Shown here in pieces: positions 54,813 to 63,433 of a DNA stretch of 64,000 bases. Location: contig JABBOG010000002.1 of NCBI GenBank assembly GCA_019351975.1, forward strand, positions 67,060 through 131,059, given 5' to 3'. Under the pieces are notes generated by a model, which was not told the DNA's origin, made no database searches, and worked only from the letters and a program-made list of their open reading frames with translations. The DNA is from Acidobacteriota bacterium (lineage in GTDB: Bacteria; Acidobacteriota; Terriglobia; Terriglobales; Acidobacteriaceae). The translations under genes and the position numbers were made by a program. Every line of letters begins with the position of its first letter. Position 1 is the stretch's first letter.

Positions 54813-57248
54813 TTACGCCTGCTCATTCACCGGCATATTCACAAATACCGCGCTCGAAAAGCGCGAATACAGCGGCGGTGTACTCGCGTCATACATGCGC
54901 ACATAGTACTGCTCGATCTGCGCTGCGCACGGAAAGGAGAAGTTCTGCACCGGGCTGCGCAGCACCAGGTCCGCACCATCCACTCCCATTCCAAACTGCC
55001 AGTCGACCAGCCGTACCTCAAACCCGCCTCCGGCTGGCGGCGCAATTCCGGTGTTCAGTTGCATGGAGCTCGACGTCAGGCTCGTCACCGTCAGTCGCTG
55101 CAGGTTCGCAAGCACCTGACCCGGCTTCGTCGCCGCAGTTTGCGGCAACCAGGCATTCGTTGCAATCGATTGGCTCAGCTTCGTTCCAATGCCAGCCTCC
55201 CATTCCGTCGCCCAATCATTGGCAAACGTCACCGCATAATGCAGCACCTCTGGCACCGCACCGCCGTCAGTCACAACAACGCTGCGCACCAGCAGCGACG
55301 ACGTCACGCCAGCGCTGGTAATTGCCAGCACATCCCCCGGCCACACATCCTGCGGCGGATTGACCATCGCATACTTACCCGCCACAGCCGCCGTCCTGCT
55401 CGTCGCGAACGCCAGCACCGCCTGTGCTGCGCTCTCGCAATCTGCACTGCTGCGCGCCACCGGCAGTGTCACCGAACCCAGCCACCGGCACGTCCCCGGC
55501 GCTCCATTCACAGCCTCCGACGCCACGCTCGCCGCGTCCGCCAGCCGCGCCACTGAGCGTCGCTGATTGCGATACATCACGGTAACCCGCTCGCCAGCGA
55601 CTGGAATTCGGCCAGCAAGAAACTTCACCTTACCCGGTGCCCCCGCCGCCGTCCCGTAGCTCACCGAGCAGTCAACGCCCTGCCCCGCCGTTCCGATCAA
55701 TCGCGTCTGCAGCACACCCGATGGCAGCGTGCTCACGATCCACATGCTTCCATTCCTCGTCAGGTTGATCGCGCCAATCGACCCATACAATTGGATCGAA
55801 TTCGCCAGCACAAACGCGCACATCGCTGGTGTAACGCCAACCGTCCCACCCACCGCAACGCTGTCATACAACACGGTCACAGGCGTGTTCGACGCAACTC
55901 CCTCGTCCACCAGCTCGAACACCATGTCCATCGGCGCGGGCACGCCGCTCGTACTTCCGAAGCCCTGCACTACGCCATCCACCATACAGTAGTACGGCTG
56001 CATAATACGCTGCATCTCAACACAATGCAGTCTCAGCCGGAGCGTGTAAAAGTGACCTGCTATCGGTGTAAATACGGTCCCAACTTCAACCCCGTTCACT
56101 ACCGGAACAACAACTGTAACGCCGCCAGTTCCACTCACACTCTGTCGAACGCGGAACCCCGCAAAACAATTCGCCAGCAGCGGCGTCCCCGCGTACATTC
56201 CACCAAGCATACCGTCTGACGCCGCGCCAAAGCTCACCTGGCTCATCTGCACCACCACTGAGCCTCCCATCTCGATCGCATCCTGCGCCATCAACGTCGT
56301 CTGCCCATCCAGGCCATTGCCGCCGTTCAACGTCAGCGTGGATGTAAGTAGGCTCTGACCATCGAAGCCACCTCCGCCGCTCGAATTGAGAGTCAAGTAG
56401 CTTCCCGGATCCGTCACAATCCACTGCGCAGGATTAAAGAACCCTTCACTGAAGTTATCCACCACAAGATAGCTGTTGGTGTTGTGATACGCCGACTCGG
56501 CAAGATCGAAGATCGCCGTCGTTCCATCGCCGAAGAAATTCTCTTGGATATAGGCTGCCGGTTCCTCCGCGCCCGTGAGCGTCACATCGTTCGCCAGTTC
56601 ACGAACGGCTTGTGTCTCCAACTCCGATACCGAAAGCGTTCCGTCTGCATCGCTCAACGCAATCGTCGTATCGCCAACAGGCTGTATCAAAATCTGATAA
56701 TTCAGCGCGCGGTACGACGCATACGCGGAGCTCGCTGCGTTGCTCGCATTCTCGCTGAACGATCCTCCAGCACGCGCCGAAAACGCACCCGTCGGCCGTA
56801 CCGTTCCGTTCGTGGTCACAGCGACTCCTGCCGACCCCGTACCCTGCGCACGCGTCATCAACTGCGTCATCAACGCCGTTCCGTTCAGCCCCAGCGACTC
56901 CGCATCTCTAAGCCCCGAGCCCGACCCAAGATTATCCAGCAGCCACTCGTCGCTCACTGCCGTAATCCGCGCCGTATACACCGGTCCGCTTGATGCCGTA
57001 CCCGCATACACACGTACCGGCTCCGTCGCCAGATAGCCCGTGAACAGCAGCGTTCCATTCGCCGCCATCGCCGTCACTCTTCCCCGGCGCACCGGTGTCG
57101 GCAGGCCTTCCATGCCCAGCATGATCTCCGCAGTGCACCGCGTCGGCTCGTTCAGCGCCCGCTGCACACGGATCGCCCCACCAGCCACCACCGCCTCCGT
57201 ATAGTCAATTGCGCCGAGGCCATTCAGATTGTCGATCGTAATCCGCAC
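54813..57248 (-). CDS. Large tail tip / receptor-binding-like protein of the phage-derived cassette
   Basis: The 811-residue protein starts at a GTG with GAGGAG upstream (MRITIDNLNGLG). I do not recognise a family over its full length. The N-terminal 200 residues look like a tail-hub or baseplate-type beta domain. Residues about 265-470 (SYLVVDNFSEGFFNPAQWIV through YDSVAVGGT) look like a concanavalin/LamG-like beta sandwich. A hub-like region (VMYRNQRRSVARLADAAS, then WPGDVLAIT) is followed by an FnIII-like C-terminal domain (from about 715). Ser, Thr, Gly and Val dominate, as in phage fibres. It may be the cell-contact protein of the particle. Confidence 0.6.
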   Translation of the reverse strand: MRITIDNLNGLGAIDYTEAVVAGGAIRVQRALNEPTRCTAEIMLGMEGLPTPVRRGRVTAMAANGTLLFTGYLATEPVRVYAGTASSGPVYTARITAVSDEWLLDNLGSGSGLRDAESLGLNGTALMTQLMTRAQGTGSAGVAVTTNGTVRPTGAFSARAGGSFSENASNAASSAYASYRALNYQILIQPVGDTTIALSDADGTLSVSELETQAVRELANDVTLTGAEEPAAYIQENFFGDGTTAIFDLAESAYHNTNSYLVVDNFSEGFFNPAQWIVTDPGSYLTLNSSGGGGFDGQSLLTSTLTLNGGNGLDGQTTLMAQDAIEMGGSVVVQMSQVSFGAASDGMLGGMYAGTPLLANCFAGFRVRQSVSGTGGVTVVVPVVNGVEVGTVFTPIAGHFYTLRLRLHCVEMQRIMQPYYCMVDGVVQGFGSTSGVPAPMDMVFELVDEGVASNTPVTVLYDSVAVGGTVGVTPAMCAFVLANSIQLYGSIGAINLTRNGSMWIVSTLPSGVLQTRLIGTAGQGVDCSVSYGTAAGAPGKVKFLAGRIPVAGERVTVMYRNQRRSVARLADAASVASEAVNGAPGTCRWLGSVTLPVARSSADCESAAQAVLAFATSRTAAVAGKYAMVNPPQDVWPGDVLAITSAGVTSSLLVRSVVVTDGGAVPEVLHYAVTFANDWATEWEAGIGTKLSQSIATNAWLPQTAATKPGQVLANLQRLTVTSLTSSSMQLNTGIAPPAGGGFEVRLVDWQFGMGVDGADLVLRSPVQNFSFPCAAQIEQYYVRMYDASTPPLYSRFSSAVFVNMPVNEQA

Positions 57249-57263
57249 ACTCTCTCCTCTTCG

Positions 57264-58220
57264 CTATCCAGCGACATAACTCCGAAAGCAAACCACAGTC
57301 TCGCCATCCACCGGATCCTTCACCGGCATCGCGCGAAACGCCGCACTCAGCTGAACCTTTTCATACCCTGCACCACTCTTCAAATTCGTCTCTGCCGCTC
57401 CCGCCATAGTCTGCAACCGCGGATAGTGCCAGATCACGCGCTCTCCCTGCTGCCCCTCCCCGACGAACACCGCCGACCACTCTTGAAAGAAGCTCGACCC
57501 CTCGCGATCACAAAATCCAACCAAACCGCTCACCTTCATCGACGCACTCGGCACGCCCGCAATCAGTGGACTCTCCAGCGTAAGCGCACCCGTCGTTCCG
57601 CTGATCGCTACCGACGCGATCTTCCCCACGTTCAGCGTCACCCGTCGCACATAATCCACGTCCGTCAGCGCGCTCTGCACATACGCTCCACTCACGCCAC
57701 TGCCTACATATCCGATCTGGGTGGTATAGTCCACATCCACGGCCACCATCGCGCCAACGCTGAACGCCGCAGCAGCCGTCGCTCCAACCTGCAACACGGT
57801 CGCCGTAGATCCCGCCTGCAACGCCACTGCTGGCACGCCCGCACCACCCGAACACTCCGCAGCCGCACCCGTCGCAACCGCCAGCAGATTCATCTGCTGC
57901 GTTCCCGCCGACAACGACAACTGCAGCTTCCCCCAACTCTCAAAGCTGAACGCTACCGTTGCATCGATCTCCGTCCGCGCCTGCATCTGCGTCACGGCCG
58001 GTGCACCCACTCTCACCGCCGCGATCTTCGTCTCGCACTTGCGCGCGAAGTCTGTAATCCATCCCAGGCTCATCCACGGCGCAGGCGGCGCGCTCAGCGC
58101 AAACCCGCCGCACTGCGCCGCATCAAAGATCGTCGGCTGCTGCGCCGCGCGATTCACCGGCGCGAAGTACGCGCTCACACGGCTCACCATCGGTGGCATC
58201 ATGCTTGTCACATCGTTCAC
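57264..58220 (-). CDS. Tail-like structural protein, 318 aa
   Basis: The protein starts at a GTG whose GTGA overlaps the stop of the preceding gene (4-bp overlap), so the two are translationally coupled. The sequence is beta-rich, with regular Ala/Val/Thr repeats (ALQAGSTATVLQVGATAAAA) and aromatic N- and C-terminal parts (PPAPWMSLGWITDFARKCET; RVIWHYPRLQTMAGAAET). Position between a terminator-like protein and the tip-like protein suggests a tail tube or major tail subunit. No family is firmly recognised. Confidence 0.55.
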   Translation of the reverse strand: MNDVTSMMPPMVSRVSAYFAPVNRAAQQPTIFDAAQCGGFALSAPPAPWMSLGWITDFARKCETKIAAVRVGAPAVTQMQARTEIDATVAFSFESWGKLQLSLSAGTQQMNLLAVATGAAAECSGGAGVPAVALQAGSTATVLQVGATAAAAFSVGAMVAVDVDYTTQIGYVGSGVSGAYVQSALTDVDYVRRVTLNVGKIASVAISGTTGALTLESPLIAGVPSASMKVSGLVGFCDREGSSFFQEWSAVFVGEGQQGERVIWHYPRLQTMAGAAETNLKSGAGYEKVQLSAAFRAMPVKDPVDGETVVCFRSYVAG

Positions 58221-58723
58221 AGCTCACCTGCTTCCTGGTAGCTCATCACCACCACCGTTGCCGTCCGCGCCAGCCTGTCATCCTTCACCACCGTTGCCGC
58301 AAACGCCACCTCGCCCCACCAGACGTTCGTCTTCATCGCCAACACTGCATTGCCAAACGCCAGCCCCGCATAGTTGCTCTTCGGCGTGCTCCGCGGCAGC
58401 GTATTCAGCGAGCTCTGCAACTCACCATCCATGGCCGCCAGGGCCCGCCCGCGGTCCATTCCACCATTCATCGCAGTTCCAGCCGTCTCGTAGTCGATCA
58501 TGCACTCCATCGCCACCAGCGGCATCGCTCCATCTGCATCCACAGCGCTTACGCTCCACCGCATCCGAAAGCAGTCAGGCAGTGCGACCGCAGTCAGCAG
58601 CTCGTTCTCCTGCACCAGCAACCCCGGCCGCACCGCGCCTCGCAGCGCAATCGTTCTGTCCGGATTCAACGCCGCCAGCCTTCCACGCAGCACCTCATAG
58701 AACGTGTCCTTTGCGTTCTGCAC
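58217..58723 (-). CDS. Probable neck / tail-completion protein, 168 aa
   Basis: The GTG start follows GGGAGG (MQNAKDTFYEVLRGRLAALN). The protein is a compact alpha/beta sequence with no signal peptide, of the size of tail terminators. The N-terminal helix ending in LNPDRTIALRGAVRPGLLVQ is followed by beta strands (ALPDCFRMRWSVSAVD, then MPLVAMECMIDYET), a common pattern in tail-completion proteins. The assignment rests on size, order and overlap with the next gene; no database family is claimed. Confidence 0.5.
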   Translation of the reverse strand: MQNAKDTFYEVLRGRLAALNPDRTIALRGAVRPGLLVQENELLTAVALPDCFRMRWSVSAVDADGAMPLVAMECMIDYETAGTAMNGGMDRGRALAAMDGELQSSLNTLPRSTPKSNYAGLAFGNAVLAMKTNVWWGEVAFAATVVKDDRLARTATVVVMSYQEAGEL

Positions 58724-58758
58724 ATCAACCTCCCTTCGCCTTCATCACACCGTTTGCA

Positions 58759-59157
58759 TCAGCGCACAGGCCGCTTCAACAGCAGCCAATAGCAGTAAGG
58801 CTGCCCCATCGCCTGCGACGCATAGCTGTCCGTGATCTCGTACAGCAGATCGTCGATCAGCACGCCCACCGCCGTCTCAAACAACACATCCGCAGAGTCA
58901 TACGCCAGCGTTCCCATCAGCGCATCCACCACGCTCGCAGACACCAGCAGTTTGTCCACATCGTTCGCCTTATGAAACGTTGCCGGCGCCAGCGGCACAT
59001 CCTGAAACTCAGGCGTGGCCAACCCCAACTGCTCCGCATCGCTTCCAGGCACTGCAGGCGCGGCCAACCGCAGCAGCACCGTCCGCCCTCCACTCGCGCG
59101 CATCGCAGCGTCCGCGCACCGCATCGCGCCTGCTCCCGGAGCCATCACATTCGCCAT
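58759..59157 (-). CDS. Small structural-cassette protein, 132 aa (head-closure-like)
   Basis: The start lies three bases after the stop of the connector-like gene. The sequence MANVMAPGAGAMRCADAAMR is followed by beta-type segments (RTVLLRLAAPAVPGSD, then PLAPATFHK) and an acidic stretch (VGVLIDDLLYEITDSY). Head-closure (SPP1 gp16-like) proteins occupy this position and size in siphophage modules. I cannot recognise the family from sequence alone. Confidence 0.5.
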   Translation of the reverse strand: MANVMAPGAGAMRCADAAMRASGGRTVLLRLAAPAVPGSDAEQLGLATPEFQDVPLAPATFHKANDVDKLLVSASVVDALMGTLAYDSADVLFETAVGVLIDDLLYEITDSYASQAMGQPYCYWLLLKRPVR

Positions 59158-59159
59158 CG

Positions 59160-59771
59160 TTATCCCAGCCTCTCTGCCACATACGGCCGCAGCAGCGCCT
59201 GCACCTGGCTATCAATCAGCGAGTCGCTGAAGTACTGCGTCTGCAGCGTATCCATTCTGCTCGACTTCACGTTCATGCCCGGCGTCGTCTGCGCATTGCG
59301 GACAATCTGCGCGCACGCTACCTGTAAATCATTCGGAACCACCGTCAATCCGCCCGTGTACGTCACCTCGGCCTCGCAGTAGCGCATCCCCATCAAATTC
59401 CATGGAAACCGAAACTCTCCCGTCGGATAACTCACCCACACCGTTGTAGGATCAACGGCAACCCACTGCCCAGGCAGTGCAAACGCCGCCGCATAGCCAG
59501 TTTCATAGACGAAATCACTGTAGAAATCATTTCCATAGCCCGGTCGTGCATACTGCGCATTGATCGCATCGACGCTGATCAGCGGCCCATAACTCAACCG
59601 CACCGTCTGCGACCGCAGCGGTATCCGCATCCGTTCCGTGTAGCTCTGCGCCATAAGCGTCGGCCGTCGGCAATACGCATCCATCATCGCGGACGCCGTC
59701 GTAACCCACGCATCCGCCGTGTCCACCGACAAACCATACGTCACATAATCCGCTGGCAACAAATATCCCAT
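59160..59771 (-). CDS. Head-tail connector protein (gp6/gp15-like)
   Basis: The 203-residue protein starts after GGAGGAG. It contains AWVTTASAMMDAYCRRPTLM near the start and VVPNDLQVACAQIVRNAQTT near the end, the helical pattern of DNA-packaging adaptor proteins (HK97 gp6, SPP1 gp15), with an expanded beta insertion in between (YGPLISVDAINAQYARPGYG onward). It would form a ring under the portal. It follows the capsid gene in the usual order. Confidence 0.65.
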   Translation of the reverse strand: MGYLLPADYVTYGLSVDTADAWVTTASAMMDAYCRRPTLMAQSYTERMRIPLRSQTVRLSYGPLISVDAINAQYARPGYGNDFYSDFVYETGYAAAFALPGQWVAVDPTTVWVSYPTGEFRFPWNLMGMRYCEAEVTYTGGLTVVPNDLQVACAQIVRNAQTTPGMNVKSSRMDTLQTQYFSDSLIDSQVQALLRPYVAERLG

Positions 59772-59808
59772 CGATCTCCTCCTTCTTCACCCACCATAGC
59801 GGTGATAA

Positions 59809-59831
59809 CCGGAGCGCCCACCACGCTCCGG
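59809..59831 (-). other. Hairpin between capsid and connector genes
   Basis: The arms CCGGAGCG and CGCTCCGG (8 bp) surround a 7-base loop in the 71-bp gap after the capsid gene. There is no T run, so it probably acts as a processing or stabilising stem that could raise capsid mRNA relative to the downstream genes. Confidence 0.45.
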
Positions 59832-59842
59832 CCTCATTCCTT

Positions 59843-60814
59843 CTAGCGATCGACGAGTACCTGATAGTGCGCATAGCTCGCGCCCTTCACCACCACCGCG
59901 CCGAACTTCACCACCGCATACTGGCTCGCCAGTGAACCCTGCAGCCCAAGCTGGAAGATACGTGGATTCGGCTCGCCCAGCCAGTGATACTCAATCAGGT
60001 CTTCCGTAACAATGTACGCCGGAAGCACCGCAGATCCGGATCCTGGGACGCCCGTGTAAGGCAGCGTCCACTCAGGAATCAGTGGAATATCGCCGGCCTG
60101 TGTGCTGAGCGTCTTCACCGTCAACCCGCCTTCAATGTTGCGTGTCGTCAGCACTACGTTGAACTCCGTCTTCATCTCGCGGTCGATCAGATCCAGCAGC
60201 ACCGGATTCGCATAGATCGCCGTCGGACGCACACCAAAGTTCGAGTTCGAAAGCATCTGTGCAATCGTCGACTTCAACCCATCCACGATGCTCGAATTGG
60301 TGCTGATCGTAGTCGTGTTACCACCCGCAACAATCTGCCCGATCGCACCGAAGTACTGCGGTGTCGTCGGCGAGCTCATGCTCGTATCCGTACCGTTCCA
60401 CAGCGCAATATCGTGCGTGCGCAGAACGCCGTCCACAGTATCTGTAAGGTCCTTCGCCTGCAGATACGCAAACTGGCTCTGCTGTTGGCCCAGTTCCATG
60501 TCGAACAGGTTGTAGTTGATCTGCGACACAAGCGCCTTCAGCGGCACCGAGTTCTCAATACGCGTCGGCTGCACGATCGTCGGCACAATCGCTCGTGGAT
60601 TCACAAACGCTGCCGAAGCCGCTGCCGCAGGAATCGCCGTCTCCTCAAAGTACCGCGATGGGTGTCCGGTAGCGGGAACCTGCTTGATGCGCTGACCAAA
60701 CACGCCACGGCGGCGCACCAGATCAAGAATCTCGGTCTGATAAATCGGCACTTCGATCGCGCCAGGTCCAATGTAGTCCGCTGTTGCATTGATGTTCGTA
60801 AACTGTGCGTTCAT
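59843..60814 (-). CDS. Major capsid protein, HK97-fold type
   Basis: The 323-residue protein opens MNAQFTNINATADYIGPGAI and continues with VPIYQTEILDLVRRRGVFGQ, HPSRYFEETAIPAAA, RIENSVPLKALVSQINYNLF and LNTRTHDIALW-like VLRTHDIALWNGTD. The end reads YIVTEDLIEYHWLGEPNPRI. This pattern (N-arm, E-loop, spine helix, P-domain) and its location after portal, protease and scaffold identify a major capsid protein. It would build the particle shell. It has a GAGGAG ribosome site and is preceded by a terminator hairpin. Confidence 0.72.
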   Translation of the reverse strand: MNAQFTNINATADYIGPGAIEVPIYQTEILDLVRRRGVFGQRIKQVPATGHPSRYFEETAIPAAAASAAFVNPRAIVPTIVQPTRIENSVPLKALVSQINYNLFDMELGQQQSQFAYLQAKDLTDTVDGVLRTHDIALWNGTDTSMSSPTTPQYFGAIGQIVAGGNTTTISTNSSIVDGLKSTIAQMLSNSNFGVRPTAIYANPVLLDLIDREMKTEFNVVLTTRNIEGGLTVKTLSTQAGDIPLIPEWTLPYTGVPGSGSAVLPAYIVTEDLIEYHWLGEPNPRIFQLGLQGSLASQYAVVKFGAVVVKGASYAHYQVLVDR

Positions 60815-60836
60815 TTTTTTCTCCTCATATCTCTGT

Positions 60837-60869
60837 AAAAAGGCGCAGCAGGTTCGCCCGCTGCGCCTT
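60837..60869 (-). terminator. Intrinsic terminator or attenuator upstream of the capsid gene
   Basis: The arms AAGGCGCAGC and GCTGCGCCTT (10 bp) with a 10-base loop are followed on the minus strand by TTTT. It lies after the scaffold-like gene and 23 bp before the capsid start, inside the structural cassette. Confidence 0.75.
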
Positions 60870-60929
60870 ACGCTTCACTTCATCTACGGCCATCAACGCC
60901 GCAGCAACTTCTTCGCCGGCGCTCGCTGG

Positions 60930-61379
60930 CTACGCCAGCACGCCTGCCCGTCGCAGCTCCGACTTCACAGCAATCCGCTGCTCAATGCTCAAGCTCGAAA
61001 GCGCAGCATCCAACGACCCAGCCTCGATCGATGTACCCGCCGCACCCAGATCCAGCATCACGCCCTGCTTCGCCAGCATCGACGTCATGCTCGCCGAGAT
61101 CGTCTTCCGTCCCGCGCTCTGGTGCTGTGCCACGCTCGCGCTCGCGCCCGATGCCATCACCGCTGCCAGCCTCGCCTCGGCCTCAGCCAACTTGCGCTCC
61201 AGCTCCGCCTCACGCGCCGATTCCACCGTCGCCACGATCCTTCCAACGCGCTCCTCAGCCTCAGCCGACAACGCAACCTGACGCTCCGCCAACCGCTCCG
61301 CTGCCTGCTCCAAAGCCTCGGCAACCGATTCAAGCCGCTCCGCCGTCTCCATCAAATCCACTACCTGTCGATCGTTCAT
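60930..61379 (-). CDS. Scaffold-like coiled-coil protein, 149 aa
   Basis: The protein is mostly coiled coil: VVDLMETAERLESVAEALEQ, AAERLAERQVALSAEAEERV and ESAREAELERKLAEAEARLA. A linker and a small C-terminal helical domain follow (LDAALSSLSIEQRIAVKSEL). Size, charge pattern and place between the protease and the capsid genes fit a scaffolding protein or capsid delta-domain. GGAGG precedes the ATG at 61379. Confidence 0.6.
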   Translation of the reverse strand: MNDRQVVDLMETAERLESVAEALEQAAERLAERQVALSAEAEERVGRIVATVESAREAELERKLAEAEARLAAVMASGASASVAQHQSAGRKTISASMTSMLAKQGVMLDLGAAGTSIEAGSLDAALSSLSIEQRIAVKSELRRAGVLA

Positions 61380-61432
61380 TGCTTCCTCCGTCTACTCGCG
61401 TTCCTTCGAACGCCGTTATAGTTACAGCCGCT

Positions 61433-62032
61433 CTACTTCGCCACAGCCAAACGCGGCCGCCTGTGCTCACTCGCGCGGCTCAGGCGGAACGATGTCCCCC
61501 TGTACGCCGCCTTGTCGCGCAACAAGATTGCCGCTCCCGTAAAGGTCGCTCGCGTCAGCCGCCACACGGTGTCACGCATGTCCGCGACGTGCGCATCCGC
61601 CAACTCGTAGCTCATTCCCATCGCGCACTCCGCTCCGGCCGCCACACCGCTGACCTTTGCTTCCATCTCCGGAAAGTCTCTGGCAAACAGAAATCCTCCC
61701 ACCAGCAGCTTGCTTCCTTCCAGATGTGCCGATGTAATAATGCCGCACTTCTGCCGCGCATCATGTCCGTCCCATCCAGCCTTGTAATCCACCGCCATGC
61801 CCAGCAGACTCGGCAGCGCAGCCTCCGCAGCCTCCCGCGTCAACAGCACACGATGTCCGCGCGCTCCACTCGGTGCCTTGTCACTCGCCACATCCACCAG
61901 CGTCAGGCATCCTTCAAACGGCAATCGGTTCGGATGCCCCGCTACCTCCGGAAACTCCACCGCCATGGCTCGCAGCTCCCGTCCACTGCAACGTTGCCGC
62001 ACCCTTCGGCGCACCTGCACTGCACTCTCCAC
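61433..62032 (-). CDS. Probable prohead protease
   Basis: The 199-residue protein begins at a GTG behind GAGGAGG. PFEGCLTLVDVASDKAPSGA, GHRVLLTREAAEAALPSLLG, MAVDYKAGWDGHDARQKCGI, HLEGSKLLVGGFLFARDFPE and GAECAMGMSYELADAHVADM give a beta-barrel with candidate His and Ser residues, as in capsid maturation proteases (U9/U35-like) and related DUF-type prohead proteins. The assignment leans on its place between portal and scaffold; the exact catalytic residues cannot be fixed by eye. Confidence 0.6.
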   Translation of the reverse strand: MESAVQVRRRVRQRCSGRELRAMAVEFPEVAGHPNRLPFEGCLTLVDVASDKAPSGARGHRVLLTREAAEAALPSLLGMAVDYKAGWDGHDARQKCGIITSAHLEGSKLLVGGFLFARDFPEMEAKVSGVAAGAECAMGMSYELADAHVADMRDTVWRLTRATFTGAAILLRDKAAYRGTSFRLSRASEHRRPRLAVAK

Positions 62033-62085
62033 ACAACCCTCCTCTTCGTCCTACACCGGTCAAAGACCCACACAAGACTCTCGCT

Positions 62086-63354
62086 CTACTGCGCAGCAAT
62101 CGGTGCAGCGACTGCAGCCGATGCCATCCCGCGCATCGACCTCACCTCCGCCAACGACAGCACTCCCGCAGCAAGCAGCTGTAGCTGCATCTGTGTCTCG
62201 ACCATCTCGTTGCGGCTATCCAGGCCATTCCATACGAACCGCAGATCGCTCCATCCCAGCCGCTTCTCAATCACATCGCGCGTCAGATGGTCCGCAATCA
62301 ACTTCGCCAGCGGCACAATCGCACTCACAAACGCCTCGTCAGCGAGCTCTCCCGCCGTCGCTTTGTTCACGTCATGCGAAACCCCCAGCATCATCGCCGG
62401 CAGATCAAACGCGTTCGCAATCATCACCAGCAGAAACTGCTGCCACTCCAGCCTCAGGTCCGCATCCGTCCCCGCCGCAAACTTCAATACCTCGGGCTTC
62501 TCCTGCGAACTCAGAATCGGAACCCGGCCCGATCCCTCCACCTCATCCTGCCACCACCGCACCACGCGCTCGTGCTGCTCCGGCGTCGGCTGGTTCAGCC
62601 ATAACGCATACTGCGTCACATTGTTCGAGGCCAGCCGCCCAGCATAACGGTGCGCCTGTAAAAAGTGCGAGATCGATTCAAACGCCACCTCCACCTTGCC
62701 GAGCCCAAACGGCGTATGACTGCGCGGATTCAGCCTCACGTACATCAGCTCCTCATCCAGCAGCGGCACCAGCGCATCGGTTCCCAGCTTGCCCGTAAGC
62801 TGTGCATACCGCGGATCATTGGGGTCGCCCTTCCACTTCGCATTTACCTGGATCGACGCGCCATCCACCGGATACAACCGGACCGGCATAACGCTGTTCC
62901 CCAACTCGATCTCCGCCGCTCCAAACCCACCCACCAGCGTGTCCTCGATCACCTGCTCAATCAGCGTCCGAAAGCTGTCCGTCTCATTCGGAACCTCCAG
63001 CGCCCGCCGCAGTGCCTCCACGCGCTGCACGCGATCTCCGGCACCGTCCTCGCCTGCACCCTGCCGCACCTCGATCTGCCAGTCCATGCACGCAATCTTG
63101 TCTTTGATGCAATTGATCGCGCGCCGCGTCACCGGCATCTCCGCAAACCTCCGCAGGTTCGCCGCAGTCGGCTTGGGCAGCGCATTCTGCACACCGGTCG
63201 TCCTGAACGGCGCAAACACCGAACTCATTCCCAGCGGTGTGATCGCCGTCTTCCGCTCGCTGTTGTCTCCCAACGTCGTATTCGCGCCCGCGCCAGCAGC
63301 CTCCACGCCAACCGTCCGCTGCCACATCTCCTTCACCGCCGCTCCCAAACCCAT
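62086..63354 (-). CDS. Phage portal protein
   Basis: The 422-residue protein matches phage portals: AANLRRFAEMPVTRRAINCI, KDKIACMDWQIEV, DSFRTLIEQVIEDTLVGGFG, YPVDGASIQVNAKWKGDPND, PLLDEELMYVRLNPRSHTPF, GLGKVEVAFESI and RLEWQQFLLVMIANAFDLPA with MMLGVSHDVNKATAGELADE. The last phrase is characteristic of the family. It would form the dodecameric DNA gate of the particle. The ATG at 63354 follows GAGGAGGAG. No terminase gene is visible downstream or in the visible upstream part. Confidence 0.88.
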   Translation of the reverse strand: MGLGAAVKEMWQRTVGVEAAGAGANTTLGDNSERKTAITPLGMSSVFAPFRTTGVQNALPKPTAANLRRFAEMPVTRRAINCIKDKIACMDWQIEVRQGAGEDGAGDRVQRVEALRRALEVPNETDSFRTLIEQVIEDTLVGGFGAAEIELGNSVMPVRLYPVDGASIQVNAKWKGDPNDPRYAQLTGKLGTDALVPLLDEELMYVRLNPRSHTPFGLGKVEVAFESISHFLQAHRYAGRLASNNVTQYALWLNQPTPEQHERVVRWWQDEVEGSGRVPILSSQEKPEVLKFAAGTDADLRLEWQQFLLVMIANAFDLPAMMLGVSHDVNKATAGELADEAFVSAIVPLAKLIADHLTRDVIEKRLGWSDLRFVWNGLDSRNEMVETQMQLQLLAAGVLSLAEVRSMRGMASAAVAAPIAAQ

Positions 63355-63368
63355 GCCATCTCCTCCTC

Positions 63369-63402
63369 AAAAAACACAAAAGGCGCAGCCATTGGCCACG
63401 CC
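63369..63402 (-). terminator. Intrinsic terminator before the portal gene
   Basis: On the minus strand the stem GGCGTGGCC / GGCTGCGCC (nine pairs including two G-U) with a three-base loop is followed by TTTTGTGTTTTTT. It ends the transcript of the upstream gene (stop at 63434) 15 bp before the portal start. Confidence 0.7.
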
Positions 63403-63433
63403 CTCTTCAACATCGTCGTCCCGCCCAAAATGT

